Assembly (NCBI RefSeq): GCF_030272615.1
Contig: NC_081413.1
Location: 333,352,302-333,416,301 of the forward strand
DNA from: Cryptomeria japonica
Lineage: Eukaryota > Streptophyta > Pinopsida > Cupressales > Cupressaceae
Length of the DNA: 64,000 bases
Direction of reading: 5' to 3'
A program made the translations under genes and the position numbers. The notes beneath the pieces were generated by a model. The model saw only the letters and a program-made list of their open reading frames with translations, had not been told where the DNA came from and did no database searches. Each line of letters starts with the position of its first letter. Position 1 is the first letter of the stretch. Shown here piece after piece: positions 35,721 through 46,410 of the stretch.

Positions 35721-37802
35721 CTCAACCTATGTGAGAAAAAGGAAGATTAGTTTTCTATCTCAATGGCCTCAATCCAATTATTATCTTATTAGGTGAATCC
35801 CAATCCAATCAATTTAAATTTTAATGTTATCACTTGTTTATATTAAGGAAACTTTCAATGTGCCTTGGTGGTCTAGCTTCCAATCAACCTATCTCACTTG
35901 ACCTCAGTCATCACATGAAATCCCACTCCCCATATCCATATGCCAAGACCTTTGAGTGACATAAACAATAAGGAGGCTCAATAGAAACATCAAGTAAGTA
36001 TCCACAACACATAAGCAATAATCACAATAATCAAATGCCAAGGTGCCAAAACATAATCAAGAGCCTCAACAAAAATCTTCATGATAAAAAAATAAGAGAA
36101 AGGCACAAATCCATCTTACTCATCCATAAACAATATCAAATCCTCAACAATGAGGCTCATCAAATCATTGGAGCTAAAAGAAACCGTCCTCAACAACAAG
36201 GCTCATCAACTCGTTGGAGCAACAATTACACATCCTCAACAACAAGGCACTAATCATATCATCGAAGCCATAAACACAATAATTCAATCAAATCCGAACT
36301 ATGAGAAATGGTGGAAAAATCTTAGAAATATTAAAAATGCCTCTGGTACCAAACAACACAAAAGAAATGACCCAAAATACCAAAACCATCAAATGCGTAG
36401 AATAGTCACTGGAAAAAAAGTTTGTTCCGATATGCAAAGAAGGCATGACATTGCCAACCATGTGATATATTGGGTGTCATGGTCATGCAGGAACTAAGAA
36501 CATATGAATCAATATATTGGGTGTTTCGGATTTCCCAGAACCCCCGATACGTTCGACACTCGACAATGGTTACAAAGGGAGGTCATCGTTAATTAAAATG
36601 AAGGTGGGAGATCATGGGATGCATATGGAGGGGGAAAATAATAGTATATAGAGACACCCAAAACAAATCAACAGACAGGGATGCAAAACAAATAAAAAGA
36701 AGCCATGGGTCTAGGCAAAACTCCAAGGTGAAACAAAATCACGAAATCCATTGAAATATGAAGTGGTGATTCTTGGCAAGACCAAGGAAATAATAAATTT
36801 GAAGGGAGTGGAATAGGGCTCACCCAATCTTGCAGGTAACAGTCATAATTCAAATCGATCCATTACAATTAAAGAGCCATTTTCACTAGAAGCCAGACAG
36901 CCGAACCACTAAAGACATGTATGACACACAGAGAACAGGGTCAGGAGCCATATATAGAAAACGCAAGCACACAAATACATATTAATACATATAAATACAT
37001 CCCAATTCACACATATATAAATATCCCAGTCCATATGATAACGCCTATAAATGATTTCTGAATTGATTTTCCCCACAGACAATTCCATGCACAGAGCATA
37101 CAAACTTTTCGAAATAGATTGCAAAGGAAGAGAGGAAAATCCTCTAACCTGGATAACTAGAAGTGATGGTAAGCAATTCAAAGAAGATCCAAATCTAATC
37201 CAAACCCAACAAGCGAAAAATCAAGAAAAACTCCAAACTGACCAAGATCTCCAATACGCAAAATAAATTCTGAAGCTAACCCAACACAAAGTTCAGAGAA
37301 CTCAATAAATAGATTTCATTCAAAAACCATGCAATAGAGTCGACCAATCAAAATATTCCAAAAAAATACTATATTTCATACCAACCCTTTCCGAATTCGA
37401 GGTAAGTATTATTTGGAATATTATTTACTTACTCATTCAAAATTAACGAATTAGAAAAAAGGGTAGGTAAACTAGACATTATATTAGCTATACAAATAAT
37501 ATTAATGTAGCAATACAAATATAGATGGAATAATAATAAATCAAATCCCAAAAGTAAAATAATAAATATAAGGCTTGTATAAATAGAAACTAATAATTAA
37601 ACATAAAAATCAAATCAACAATTAAGCATAATCGTTAGATAAATAATAAATAATTAACACAAATCTATTAAACATTAAATCAAATAAATTAATAAATTAA
37701 TCTCAACAATAAATTAATAACCAAATAAATCAAAATAATAAATAATAAATAGATCATTAATTAATAAATCAAATAGATTAATTAAATTAATTTCAATTAA
37801 AT
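35570..37802. mobile_element. Second diverged C-like non-coding repeat
   Basis: No gene-like ORF. Several landmarks recur in the same order as in 30036-32543 and 1-1140: GAGGC modules (36135-36255), AGTCACTGG (36403), a GACCAATCAAAAT and GGGTAGGTAAA pair (37342 and 37463; compare 752 and 769) and an extremely AT-rich end (37480-37800; compare 950-1140). It is a relative of C's LTR, joined to truncated copia H. It ends where the LTR of E starts. Confidence 0.45.
36135..36255. repeat. 46-bp CCTCAACAAYRAGGC tandem repeat
   Basis: Three units begin near 36141, 36187 and 36233, each CCTCAACAANNAGGC followed by TCATCAAATCATTGGAGC-like sequence. They match the modules at 31745-31885. Confidence 0.75.
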
Positions 37803-38684
37803 TGATAAACTTATAAGGCACTGAGAGGGGGGGGGTGAATCAGTGCAAGCAAAAACACTATGAATCTGATCACCAACTTAAACAACTTAAAAATTAACAA
37901 GCATAAGAGGAATATCACCACATAAGCTAATTCCCAATAAAACAAATTCCACATAACACAAGAGATTTATATGTGGAATCCCAAAAGGGAAAAACCATGG
38001 TGGGAGTTAATACCCACAAGATTCACTATTTGCAGAATAGAAATCTTGACTGGTTAAGGTCTTACAAATATGCCCTGTTAGGAGCAGACCCAATTAGGAG
38101 TCACCCATTTAAGGTAATATGATGAGCCCTATTAGGAGCTTTGACCTATTAGGATCAACCTCACAAGAGGATTTAAGACTCTGATATAAAGCTACCCTGT
38201 TAGGGGATTTACAAATTAAGGCCTGCCAGGACCTACCTAGTTAGGGGATTTTACTACTACAAACTATTAGGAAAACAATAGTCAGATGATCTTCATGTAA
38301 CACCTCTATATCTAATAAGATCTGCTTCAAATCCTCAAAACTTCAACAACACATCAATACAGAGCTTTTCAAATCACCACACAATCAAATTCACATCCTT
38401 CGCTAATGATCTCACATGCTTCATACACACATCGGCTTGATACCTCATCACACTTTTTACAAACATCTCTTAGTCGGCTACAACCTTGGAACAATTTCCT
38501 AGGTCCAATGGATCTACACACTCTAACTTTACATTCCTTACTTATATCGGCCATCGGCATAAGAAATAAAAAATAAGACAAAACCTGTGTTGATTTACCA
38601 ATCATAGTGACTTTATCACTATCGGTTAAGTGTTCTTCTAGATAGCATGCTCTATACATCAAATCTCGGTCATCCTATTGAATC
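37803..38684 (-). mobile_element. LTR of copia E, first part
   Basis: Starts TGATAAACTTATAAGGCAC. It contains GAGAGGGGGGGGGTGAATCA near 37821, the GTGGAATCCCAAAAGGG core near 37976 and TTAGGAGC and GTTAGGGGATTT modules. Element I cuts it at 38684; the remaining 295 bp continue at 58698-58992, giving a total of about 1.18 kb. E then extends rightwards past the window end. Confidence 0.85.
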
Positions 38685-39963
38685 TGTAGACACCTAAAAA
38701 TGTCTCATTGATCATGTACTAATTATTCCTCTAATTGATTAAATAATCTTTATTATTTAATTAAGTCAATTAAACTTATTCTTCTAAATTCTTCTAATTT
38801 CATATTTCCTCATCATCTTATTAATTATTCTATTTCCTATTCTTTCATCATTTCATCATTTAATCATTTTCTAAATACTAATTAAATATTAATTATTTAA
38901 TTAATTAATTCCCCAATTTAAGTAATCTTTATTATTTAAATAAATTATTAATTACTCAATTTCTATCTCTAATCATCTAATCATTCAACCCTCTTCTAAA
39001 GTATTAATTAAATATTTATTATTTAATTAATTGTAATTTAATCCTTGAAATTAAATAATCTTATTATTTAATTAAATTCTTTTTCTAAAATAATTAAATA
39101 GTTTCTTTAAATTATTTAATTAACTAATTAATTCTTCCAATTCCAAATCCCCAAATTCTAATTTCATTTAATTTCATATTCTTCTAATTTCTTCCAAATT
39201 CAGATACATGTGCATGATTTCAAAAACCAAATTGAAAATCAAAGTTAAGTTCTAAATATATTCAAATGCTAAATTGAATTAATAAATTCAATTATTTGAA
39301 TAATATCTCATGCAAAGATTAAATTAAAAATCTAAATCTAAATGCAAGCACATGTTAAATTAATTAATTCAATCAATCAATTAATTAAATCATTTATCTC
39401 TTCAACTTCTATTTCCATCTTTCAGTTAGCTTTTTCTAAATTAAGCTCTCCGTGTCATCTTCTTTATTTCCACCAATCATTCTTTTTCTTCCTTCAGTTA
39501 ACTCTTTCATCAATCAATTGACTCAGTTAATCTATTCAATCTATTGAGTTTCACTCCTACAATCAACAGTTCATCTATCAACTTGCATTTGACCTCACCT
39601 GAGTTTACACCTCTTGATCATTCTGTTCCACCTTTCAATCAATCTTCTCCAATTTTCTATAAAATGAGCATCCATTCTCCATTTTGAACAATCACGAACT
39701 TCGAATCTTTGTGCCACTTGTAGGTTACCAGCGCAATATCTGAGAGCCATCATACCACGAAGAGAAGAAGAGCAATGGAAGAAATATGCACATCTTGGAA
39801 TAGGGAGTTTTATTTGAATTGATTTCATTCTTAATTCCTGTTTTGCTTGATGATTGCATTATTTCATTGTCTAGCTTGTTAGATTTGTTAATTAGACAAG
39901 GATTCGTGACTTCTCTGGTGTTTCTAATTGATAGCTTTAAGATGAATTCTAGCATGCTTTACA
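38685..39963 (+). mobile_element. 5' LTR of gypsy I
   Basis: 1279 bp, TGTAGACACCTAAAAATGTC ... GCTTTACA. The first 700 bases are dominated by TTAATTAA-like palindromes and ATTATTTAA runs. The internal sequence after it starts TTTTGGTGAACCCAACATG, presumably the primer binding site; I cannot assign its tRNA. Confidence 0.93.
39658..39665 (+). promoter_or_regulatory. TATA box in LTR of gypsy I
   Basis: TATAAAAT after a long AT-rich U3. It is conserved in the other LTR at 58387-58394. Transcription would be expected to begin about 30 bp downstream. Confidence 0.6.
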
Positions 39964-40084
39964 TTTTGGTGAACCCAACATGAACTAACAGCAATTTAAC
40001 CTTTTTCTGTGTTTTGTGTGATTTTTGCAGATTGTGTGGATTTTTTTATTTTTTTGCAAGTTGTACGAATTTTGAGAAAAGATT

Positions 40085-40830
40085 TTCCATCACACAATCG
40101 AGCTTACTTCATCATGCAATCACATAGACAGAATCATGCATTCGACCCTTCGGAATCACGCATTCGTCTAGACAGAATCATGCATTTGTCCAGACAGAGT
40201 CACGCAATTGCCCTATCCTCATCACGCAATAGCCCTTTCTGGGTCACGCATCCGCAGGGTTAATTGTTGTTTTATTTTTCTTCTATCTGTTATTAATTCT
40301 ATATAATTCTATCTTAAATTTGGTTAATCAGGGATCAAAATTACTTTTTTATTTCAAGATTTGATTAACACAGTTTATGGCAAGAAAAGTTCAGTTCAAA
40401 ATTTCAGGTGCGAGAAGGACGAAGCAACAAAGGAGGGAAGCTAAACGATATCAAAAATTTCTCCAAGCAGAAAAAATGATATAGGATTCAGAAGAACAAC
40501 TGGCCTTAGACAGATATAATAGCCTAGTCCTTTCTTATATAGTTAAATATGATCTAATCAATATTGAATGGATGATGAGGGATTTGGCTAGGGCTTCACA
40601 ATTGGTTTCGCAAGTTCCTAATCGGGTTTAGTTTTCTTGTTTTTCTTTTTCTAATTTTTGTTGTTGTCTTTATTCTGTCACGCAATTGACCTGTTACTAA
40701 TATGCAATCGAGTAGATAAAGTCACGCATTCACTCTGTCAGATTTATGCATTCGCTCTGTCAGATTCACGCATTCGCTCAGTAAGTATCACGCAATCGCT
40801 CAGGTAGTATTACGCAATCGCCTCTGTCAA
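40085..40830 (+). repeat. Leader repeats with ACGCAWTCGC core
   Basis: Two clusters, 40110-40260 and 40675-40830, of a degenerate 21-24 bp unit: TCACGCATTCGCTCTGTCAG and variants (CATGCATTCG, CACGCAATTG, CACGCAATAG). There are about seven copies each, separated by the small ORF at 40377-40631. The same core returns in opposite orientation in the intron of the antisense gene (56610-56875). Confidence 0.8.
40377..40631 (+). pseudogene. Small basic leader ORF of gypsy I
   Basis: 85 codons from ATG to TAG, with one in-frame TAG after 35 codons (a possible C-to-T change from CAG). The first half is strongly basic and coiled-coil-like (ARRTKQQRREAKRYQKF). The second half is amphipathic. No known domain. 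It sits between the two leader repeat clusters. Weak support: only ORF length, an ATG and protein-like composition. Confidence 0.35.
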
Positions 40831-40929
40831 TTTTTTAGTTTCTATTTTCTATTGGTTTATTTTACTACTAATATTCTGTTTACAGCCTGTGGCAGATTCA
40901 CAAAGAGGATTAGATTAGTAATTTTGCAT

Positions 40930-41275
40930 GCACATCTCACAACAGTTAAAATTGACATGCATGGATAAATCTCACACTTCAATTTTTAGTGCTTAAAATC
41001 AACAACAGTTAAAATTGACATGCATGGATAAATCTCACACTTCAATTTTTAGTGCTTAAAATCAACAACAGTTAAAATTGACATGCATGGATAATCTCAC
41101 ACTTTGTTGTTGGTGCTTAAAATGAACATGGGCTAAAATTGACATGCATGTATCTCACACTTGGTTTTTGGTGCTAAAAAATCAAACAAATGGTTAAAAT
41201 TGACATGTATGCCTTCATTCTTGGATTTGGTGTTTAAAATTGACATGCACATGTGGATCTAACACCTAAATTTGG
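40930..41275 (+). repeat. 61-63 bp tandem repeat in leader of gypsy I
   Basis: Copies of TTAAAATTGACATGCATGGA start at about 40946, 41009, 41072, 41133, 41194 and 41233. The first three are nearly identical; the last is shortened to 39 bp. It lies immediately upstream of a TATA-like box. Confidence 0.9.
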
Positions 41276-41277
41276 GC

Positions 41278-41286
41278 TATAAAAAG
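41278..41286 (+). promoter_or_regulatory. TATA-like box after the leader repeats
   Basis: GGGCTATAAAAAGAAC occurs right after the 62-bp repeats and about 110 bp before the ORF1 coding region. It could be a second, internal promoter; only sequence resemblance supports it. Confidence 0.35.
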
Positions 41287-41389
41287 AACGTGAATCAGGC
41301 TGCATTAGATTAAATCATTTTTCATTTTCTTAAGGGAAAAGAACTTTTCATTGTGTCTGGGGTGGACCTACTGTTGCACTAACTGACTT

Positions 41390-43313
41390 TCTACCCGCCA
41401 TCGGGCCTAAGGGAGAAAGAAGGAAGGTGACAACGACATCCAAATTTTATTTTATTCTACGTAGTGAGGGGTATCTTTGACTGGGGATTTCATCACCCCA
41501 CAGAGGTACTTTGAATTGGGATGCGTTGGGGATATCATCTCTCCCAGCATACTCTTGAGCGGGTTTTTCGAGCCGCTATATAAATATACTGGTCAGGCAG
41601 CTAGAGTGTTGAGTGAATTTGACATATGTGGGGGCCTTCCCTACACCGATAAGCTCAACTAAAGCCTTAAGTGGCTTGCTCTAAGAATCCATCGTTGGAT
41701 CGGGATCCCTTGAAACCTAATACTAAGAACCAAATTAGTTGCCAAAAATCCTACATTCAGTGGTTCTGGGAGTGTGGATCGTACCCCATAGATACCCCTA
41801 TTTTACCTTACATTATGAGATAGAAATCCCTCGGTGATAAGATCTTTGGATCTTCAGAGTAAGAGAGACTAGCATGTCCGAGAAGTGTGTGCCATGGAGT
41901 GGAGCCAATGCTGCCAGACTCTCTATCTATCCATCTTGTTTCGGTATTTTGCTGCGGGGGCCTCACTAAATGGTGTCCAATATCCAGCCTAAAACTATTT
42001 TCCATGCTTTTTTATGTATCATTGTGATAGACCAGTATTGAGTCAGTCTCTTGGGCTATTTCAGGCCCTATCCTATGTATCTCTGAATTTTTTGAGATTG
42101 TATGAAAATTGAGTCAGTCAGCTATACATACTTGCCAGCCATTGTTCTCAGATTTGGAAAACTACAAAACATTGTCTTGTTAGGTCCCAGAGACAACTGA
42201 GAGGGGGGGGGGGGTGAATCAGTTGTCTAATAAATTCAATCCAAAAACTTATTAACCAACTTAATGCTTAATACCGGTAAATGAGTTAAGTATGCTGGTA
42301 GACAGTGTTAATAGTAAATTGCCATACTGGTAAGAATTAATGCATGAAACATAAACACAAAGTCATCCACAACACATGACACCAATATTTGTATGTGGAA
42401 ACCCCATAAAGGGAAAAACCATAGTGGGAAACCTTACCCACAATCAAATGATACTACTGTAGATAGTAAGTGTACAAAGAGGGGTCTGCACATGCAGAGA
42501 GGCCAACAGCCTAGAGCTCACTGCTCAATCACAAATTGGAGTCACACTGACTACAGTTGGACGGTTAAATCCAATAAGAATGTACTGTACAAAATCGCAT
42601 CTTCATATGCTGAATTTAGTACCCGTGTAATGCTGATATGCTTCTACAAAAACCTAACTTCACCTTCAGATGATGTCTTCTTGTATGCCTCTACTTGATC
42701 TCGCATATACCTTCACTCAAATCTTTTTCACATTCCACACTTGATCTTACAAATAAGATCTTACATTTATACCATACCCTAAGACCAATTTTAGTAGGTC
42801 GGCTCTACAAGATATTACAATAAAAACATTTTACAAATAATATAATATCCGATGCAATAACCAATAAAACATGTCGGCTTAATGCATTTATAACAATAAT
42901 AAATCATCTCCATAGTGTGCCATGCTGATCTGGAAAAGATAAACCTGTCGGTGTAACCCTAGATAACCCGGACCTATTTGCCGGTAAAAGAAAATATGCA
43001 AATAAGAATATATCAATGATTAGTACTTCAAAATAAAGTGTCCACATGATGTCTTCGACATTACCAAGTGTCTTCCATGTCATTCCAGGTACCGGTGAAC
43101 ATTATATCCTGCTGGTTGATCATATACCAGTAACTGTTGCACATATTACTGCTTGCCAATGAATGTTGCTGGATCTCCAAAGTAGGTGTATTTAGTAGGT
43201 GTTGACATCAATGACAAAACCATACCAAAATACCAACATGTCTTACACGTGAAGTTACCAAAAACAAAGTCCATTTTGAAACTGATTCTCAAAATGTCCT
43301 TACATACTTGTGA
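41390..43313 (+). pseudogene. ORF1 of gypsy I, interrupted by solo LTR F
   Basis: A single reading frame from about 41390 to 42177 continues, once solo LTR F and one target copy are removed, to TGA at 43311-43313: about 280 codons with about ten in-frame stops. The readable core at 41477-41662 (RYFELGCVGDIISPSILLSG, YKYTGQAARVLSEFDICGG) looks like an ordered domain. Tat/Ogre elements are known to have an ORF1 of unknown function before gag, which fits its position. I cannot name the domain. The start codon is not clear. Confidence 0.55.
42178..43238 (-). mobile_element. Solo LTR F of a copia element
   Basis: 1061 bp with a perfect TGTCT duplication (42173-42177 and 43239-43243). It begins TGTTAGGTCCC and ends TACCAACA. 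It has the G-rich head (GAGAGGGGGGGGGGGTGAATC, about 42198) and the GTGGAAACCCCATAAAGGGA core near 42394. It disrupts ORF1 of element I. The strand is assigned by analogy with A and B. Confidence 0.92.
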
Positions 43314-43319
43314 TCTTAG

Positions 43320-43600
43320 GCATAGTCCCATTTTACGTCCTCATTATCGTCCTAAGTCTTTTGCATAGTCCCATTTTACGTCCTCATTATCATCCTAAGT
43401 CTTTTGCATAGTCCCATTTTATGTCCTCATTATCATCCTATGTCTTTTTGCATAGTCCTATTTTACGTCCTCATTATCGTCCTAAGTCTTTTTGCATAGT
43501 CCCATGTTACGTCCTTATTATCGTCCTAAGTCTTTTGCATAGTCCCATCTTTACGTCCTCATTATCGCCCTAAGTTTTTTGAATTATTGTCCTCATATAC
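43320..43600 (+). repeat. 43-44 bp tandem repeat before gag of gypsy I
   Basis: Six copies of GCATAGTCCCATTTTACGTC + CTCATTATCGTCCTAAGTCTTTT begin at 43320, 43363, 43406, 43450, 43494 and 43537. They are followed by shorter CCTCATATACGTCT copies to about 43640. They start directly after the ORF1 stop. Confidence 0.93.
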
Positions 43601-43666
43601 GTCTGCACCTAGACCTCATATACGTCTAAGTCTATTATCATTTATAGGTCCATAGCATGTGCCTTC

Positions 43667-43948
43667 ATGGGTCTCCCAGGTGATGGCTTGCTCCCCTTCG
43701 AGCAACCTAATCTAGTTCCAAACGACGGTCAATGAGAAATCATTGATGGTCTAGCTAACTTAGCTTGGTATTTAAGAAGAAACGCACCCCAGTATATGGG
43801 AGTTATATATGAGATAGATATTGAGTCTAGGATTGCCCATAAGATTGATAGAGAGATTGAGGCCGAACAACTTCGTCAACAAATGGAAAGACTTGCATTA
43901 GAGAAAGCTAGAAAGGCTAAAAAGGTCTCACATCAAAATCCTCAATAG
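43667..43948 (+). pseudogene. Small coiled-coil ORF upstream of gag
   Basis: 94 codons from ATG 43667 to TAG 43948 with one internal TGA (a CGA-to-TGA change is possible). The second half is a strongly heptad-like, charged helix (EAEQLRQQMERLALEKARKA). No family recognised. It lies between the 43-bp repeat and gag and may be a separate leader ORF or the end of ORF1. Confidence 0.4.
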
Positions 43949-44046
43949 AGAGTCTAGTATAGTATTGCATACCTCATATTTACGTCTACTATCTAGTGTT
44001 AGGTCATCATCTTGCATAAAACCATCATCATATAGGACATTTTTAG

Positions 44047-46410
44047 ATGTCGGTCACAAGGTCCCAGAAAGCAAAAGGAATAATGGACCCAAACAAAACA
44101 CAGTCTATAAACCTTACTTGGAACATGGACATGTCAGTAGGTCAACACTCAGGTACACAGACAATGTCCACCATAAATGAATTACAACAACATCTGACAA
44201 AGGAAGAAATTGAGTCCACACAGCAAGACCCACATGTCCTCATGATCCTAGATGCACTTATACATAGTGATAGGGACACGTATCTTTCACTGTTAATACA
44301 AAATGGGGCAAAATTACCTGAGGATTTTGATGTCACAAAGATTTTACCACTAGGAAAAACTTTAGGTCAAGATAACAATCAAACATTACCCTTGATGCAA
44401 ATACAAGCAACGACCTCTAGTCTTCCTCAAAACGTACCTCTTCCAACAAATGTCAACACAAGTGAAAACTTTCAAACAAGCGTGTCATCTTCAGTGATCA
44501 ATGCTAGTATACCATCACAGAGCCTACCGATAATGTCAAGTATCTCAACACCTATTCAAATGCAAGCGATAAGTGTAAACCAACCTCCAATTTCCTATTC
44601 TATGGGATCCACACATGGTTATCAAAATCCAAACCCAGGTACTACCAATACAATAGGTACAAGTCAACCAAACATGGGTTCACATATCGCCTATTTTACA
44701 GTACCTACGGGAACACACAACACACAAAGTTATAATCTTGGTACATTCCAACAACCTCCTAGTTATGCAACCACGAATCCTTTTGTGGGACATAAAAACA
44801 CACAAGGTATACCTTTGACATCAACCAATATTTTAACACAACAAATATAGAGTTTGCAACAACAGATGACGACCATGCAAACTGGTACCGACAAAAAGAG
44901 CTACGCAATGTAGGACTTACATCCTTATCCATTTGATCACACAGTATACATGCCACCTTTCCCACAACACTTTGAAACACCCAAATTTGATAGATATCAA
45001 GGGGAGGGTGATCCTAGAGATCATATCAGAGAATTTTTAATGACATGTATAGAAGTTGCCTCGGAAGATACTTATCTAATGAGACTATTCCCTAAAATTC
45101 TGGGAGGTCCAACTTTAGAGTGGTTTTCACATCTACCACCAACCATCACATCATGGGGAGAATTAGCTGAACAATTTATTGCAAACTTCTCGCACAACAT
45201 TGACACCCTGGTTACTTTGATGGATTTATGTGCAACTAAGCAATACGAGAATGAAACATTTGCATCCTCCATACAATGATGGAGGGCTCTCTACAGAAGA
45301 TGCAAGACAGTTATCCCAGAAACAGAGCAAGTGGATATGTTTACAGAAAACTTGATTCCAAAGATTAAGTATCCAATACAAATGCAGTGCCTTACCACAT
45401 TCAAACAAATCACAGAAAAGGCTCTCAAATGTGAGAAGGACTTGATAGAACAAGGTCTTATTAAGTATGGCAACACAAACAATAGTGAGAAATCTAAGTT
45501 TTGGTCAAAAAATAAAAACATGACCAATGATGGTATTGTAGATGCTAGAACTATAAACAGAACCCAACCCGTTTTATCATTTGGAATGAGTTAGTCAAAA
45601 AATCCACATACTGGGAATAACACCAATGTAAATGCTATGCAAAATATGAACACAAGATACCCCAGGGTAAACACTCCAAGAAGAAATTACACACCTTTAG
45701 GAGAACCTATTGATTCGGCGCTAAAAAAGTTAATACAAACAAACATGATCACTCTACCTGAGGTAAGAGTATATGAACCAGGTCCGTTCAAACCCACATG
45801 GTGGAATGACAATTATTTCTGTGATTATCATAGGACTAAAGGCCAAAAAATAGCAAGTTGCTACAAACTAAAAAACTTGGTCCAAGATATGATAGACCAA
45901 GGGGACATCACAATTGATACGGATAAGACCTCAGCAAACACAAATCATATGATTTTTAAGGATCCGTTTGTTAAGCATGACAAGGGAAAAGCAACCACAT
46001 CAGGTACCCAAGACAACACAGCTAACTACATGAAAGTCTCATACGACTACACTATTCATGCCATTAGTTCAGGAGATACGACAAACAAAGATTCACAAGA
46101 AACATCTAATCAGGAAGACCAATATCAAGACACTCATAAAGATGACAAGCAAATTTTCATGATATCTGAAGGACCAAAGTACGATGAGGATACGAATCTT
46201 TGTCTCCAAGACTGGGGGCAGGATCAACCATCTCACTCAGATTGGTTTGAAGATGGACTCATTGAACATATTATGAATGTCAAACATACACATTGGGACT
46301 ATGAAGAAGGATTTAATATAAATATAGATAAAATAGCTTATGATACCAATGATACAATTGCTACAATCACAATTACTCCCAGAGATAGAGACTGTGCAGT
46401 CATTACTTGA
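44047..46410 (+). pseudogene. gag: Gag of gypsy I
   Basis: One frame throughout, with stops at 44848, 44911, 45277 and 45592. The N-terminal third (44047-44900) is Gln/Asn/Pro/Thr-rich and disordered. The retrotransposon-gag helical domain is at 44950-45480 (PKFDRYQGEGDPRDHIREF, LEWFSHLPPTITSW, LAEQFIANF, then a stop, WRALYRRC). A zinc-knuckle-like motif of the Tat type, YFCDYHRTKGQKIASCYKLK, is at about 45817-45876. The stop at 45277 interrupts the conserved region just before WRALY, where a CGA-to-TGA change is the simplest explanation. The same frame continues into protease. Confidence 0.88.

Noticed and set aside
39595-39955. Pair of short minus-strand ORFs repeated at 58324-58684
   Set aside because: They occur twice only because both positions are LTR copies of element I; they lie antisense in the R/U5 part and have no domain.
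43320-43600. CRISPR-like array (repeats of 43 bp)
   Set aside because: The units are contiguous with no unique spacers, and the context is a plant retroelement: a plain tandem repeat.
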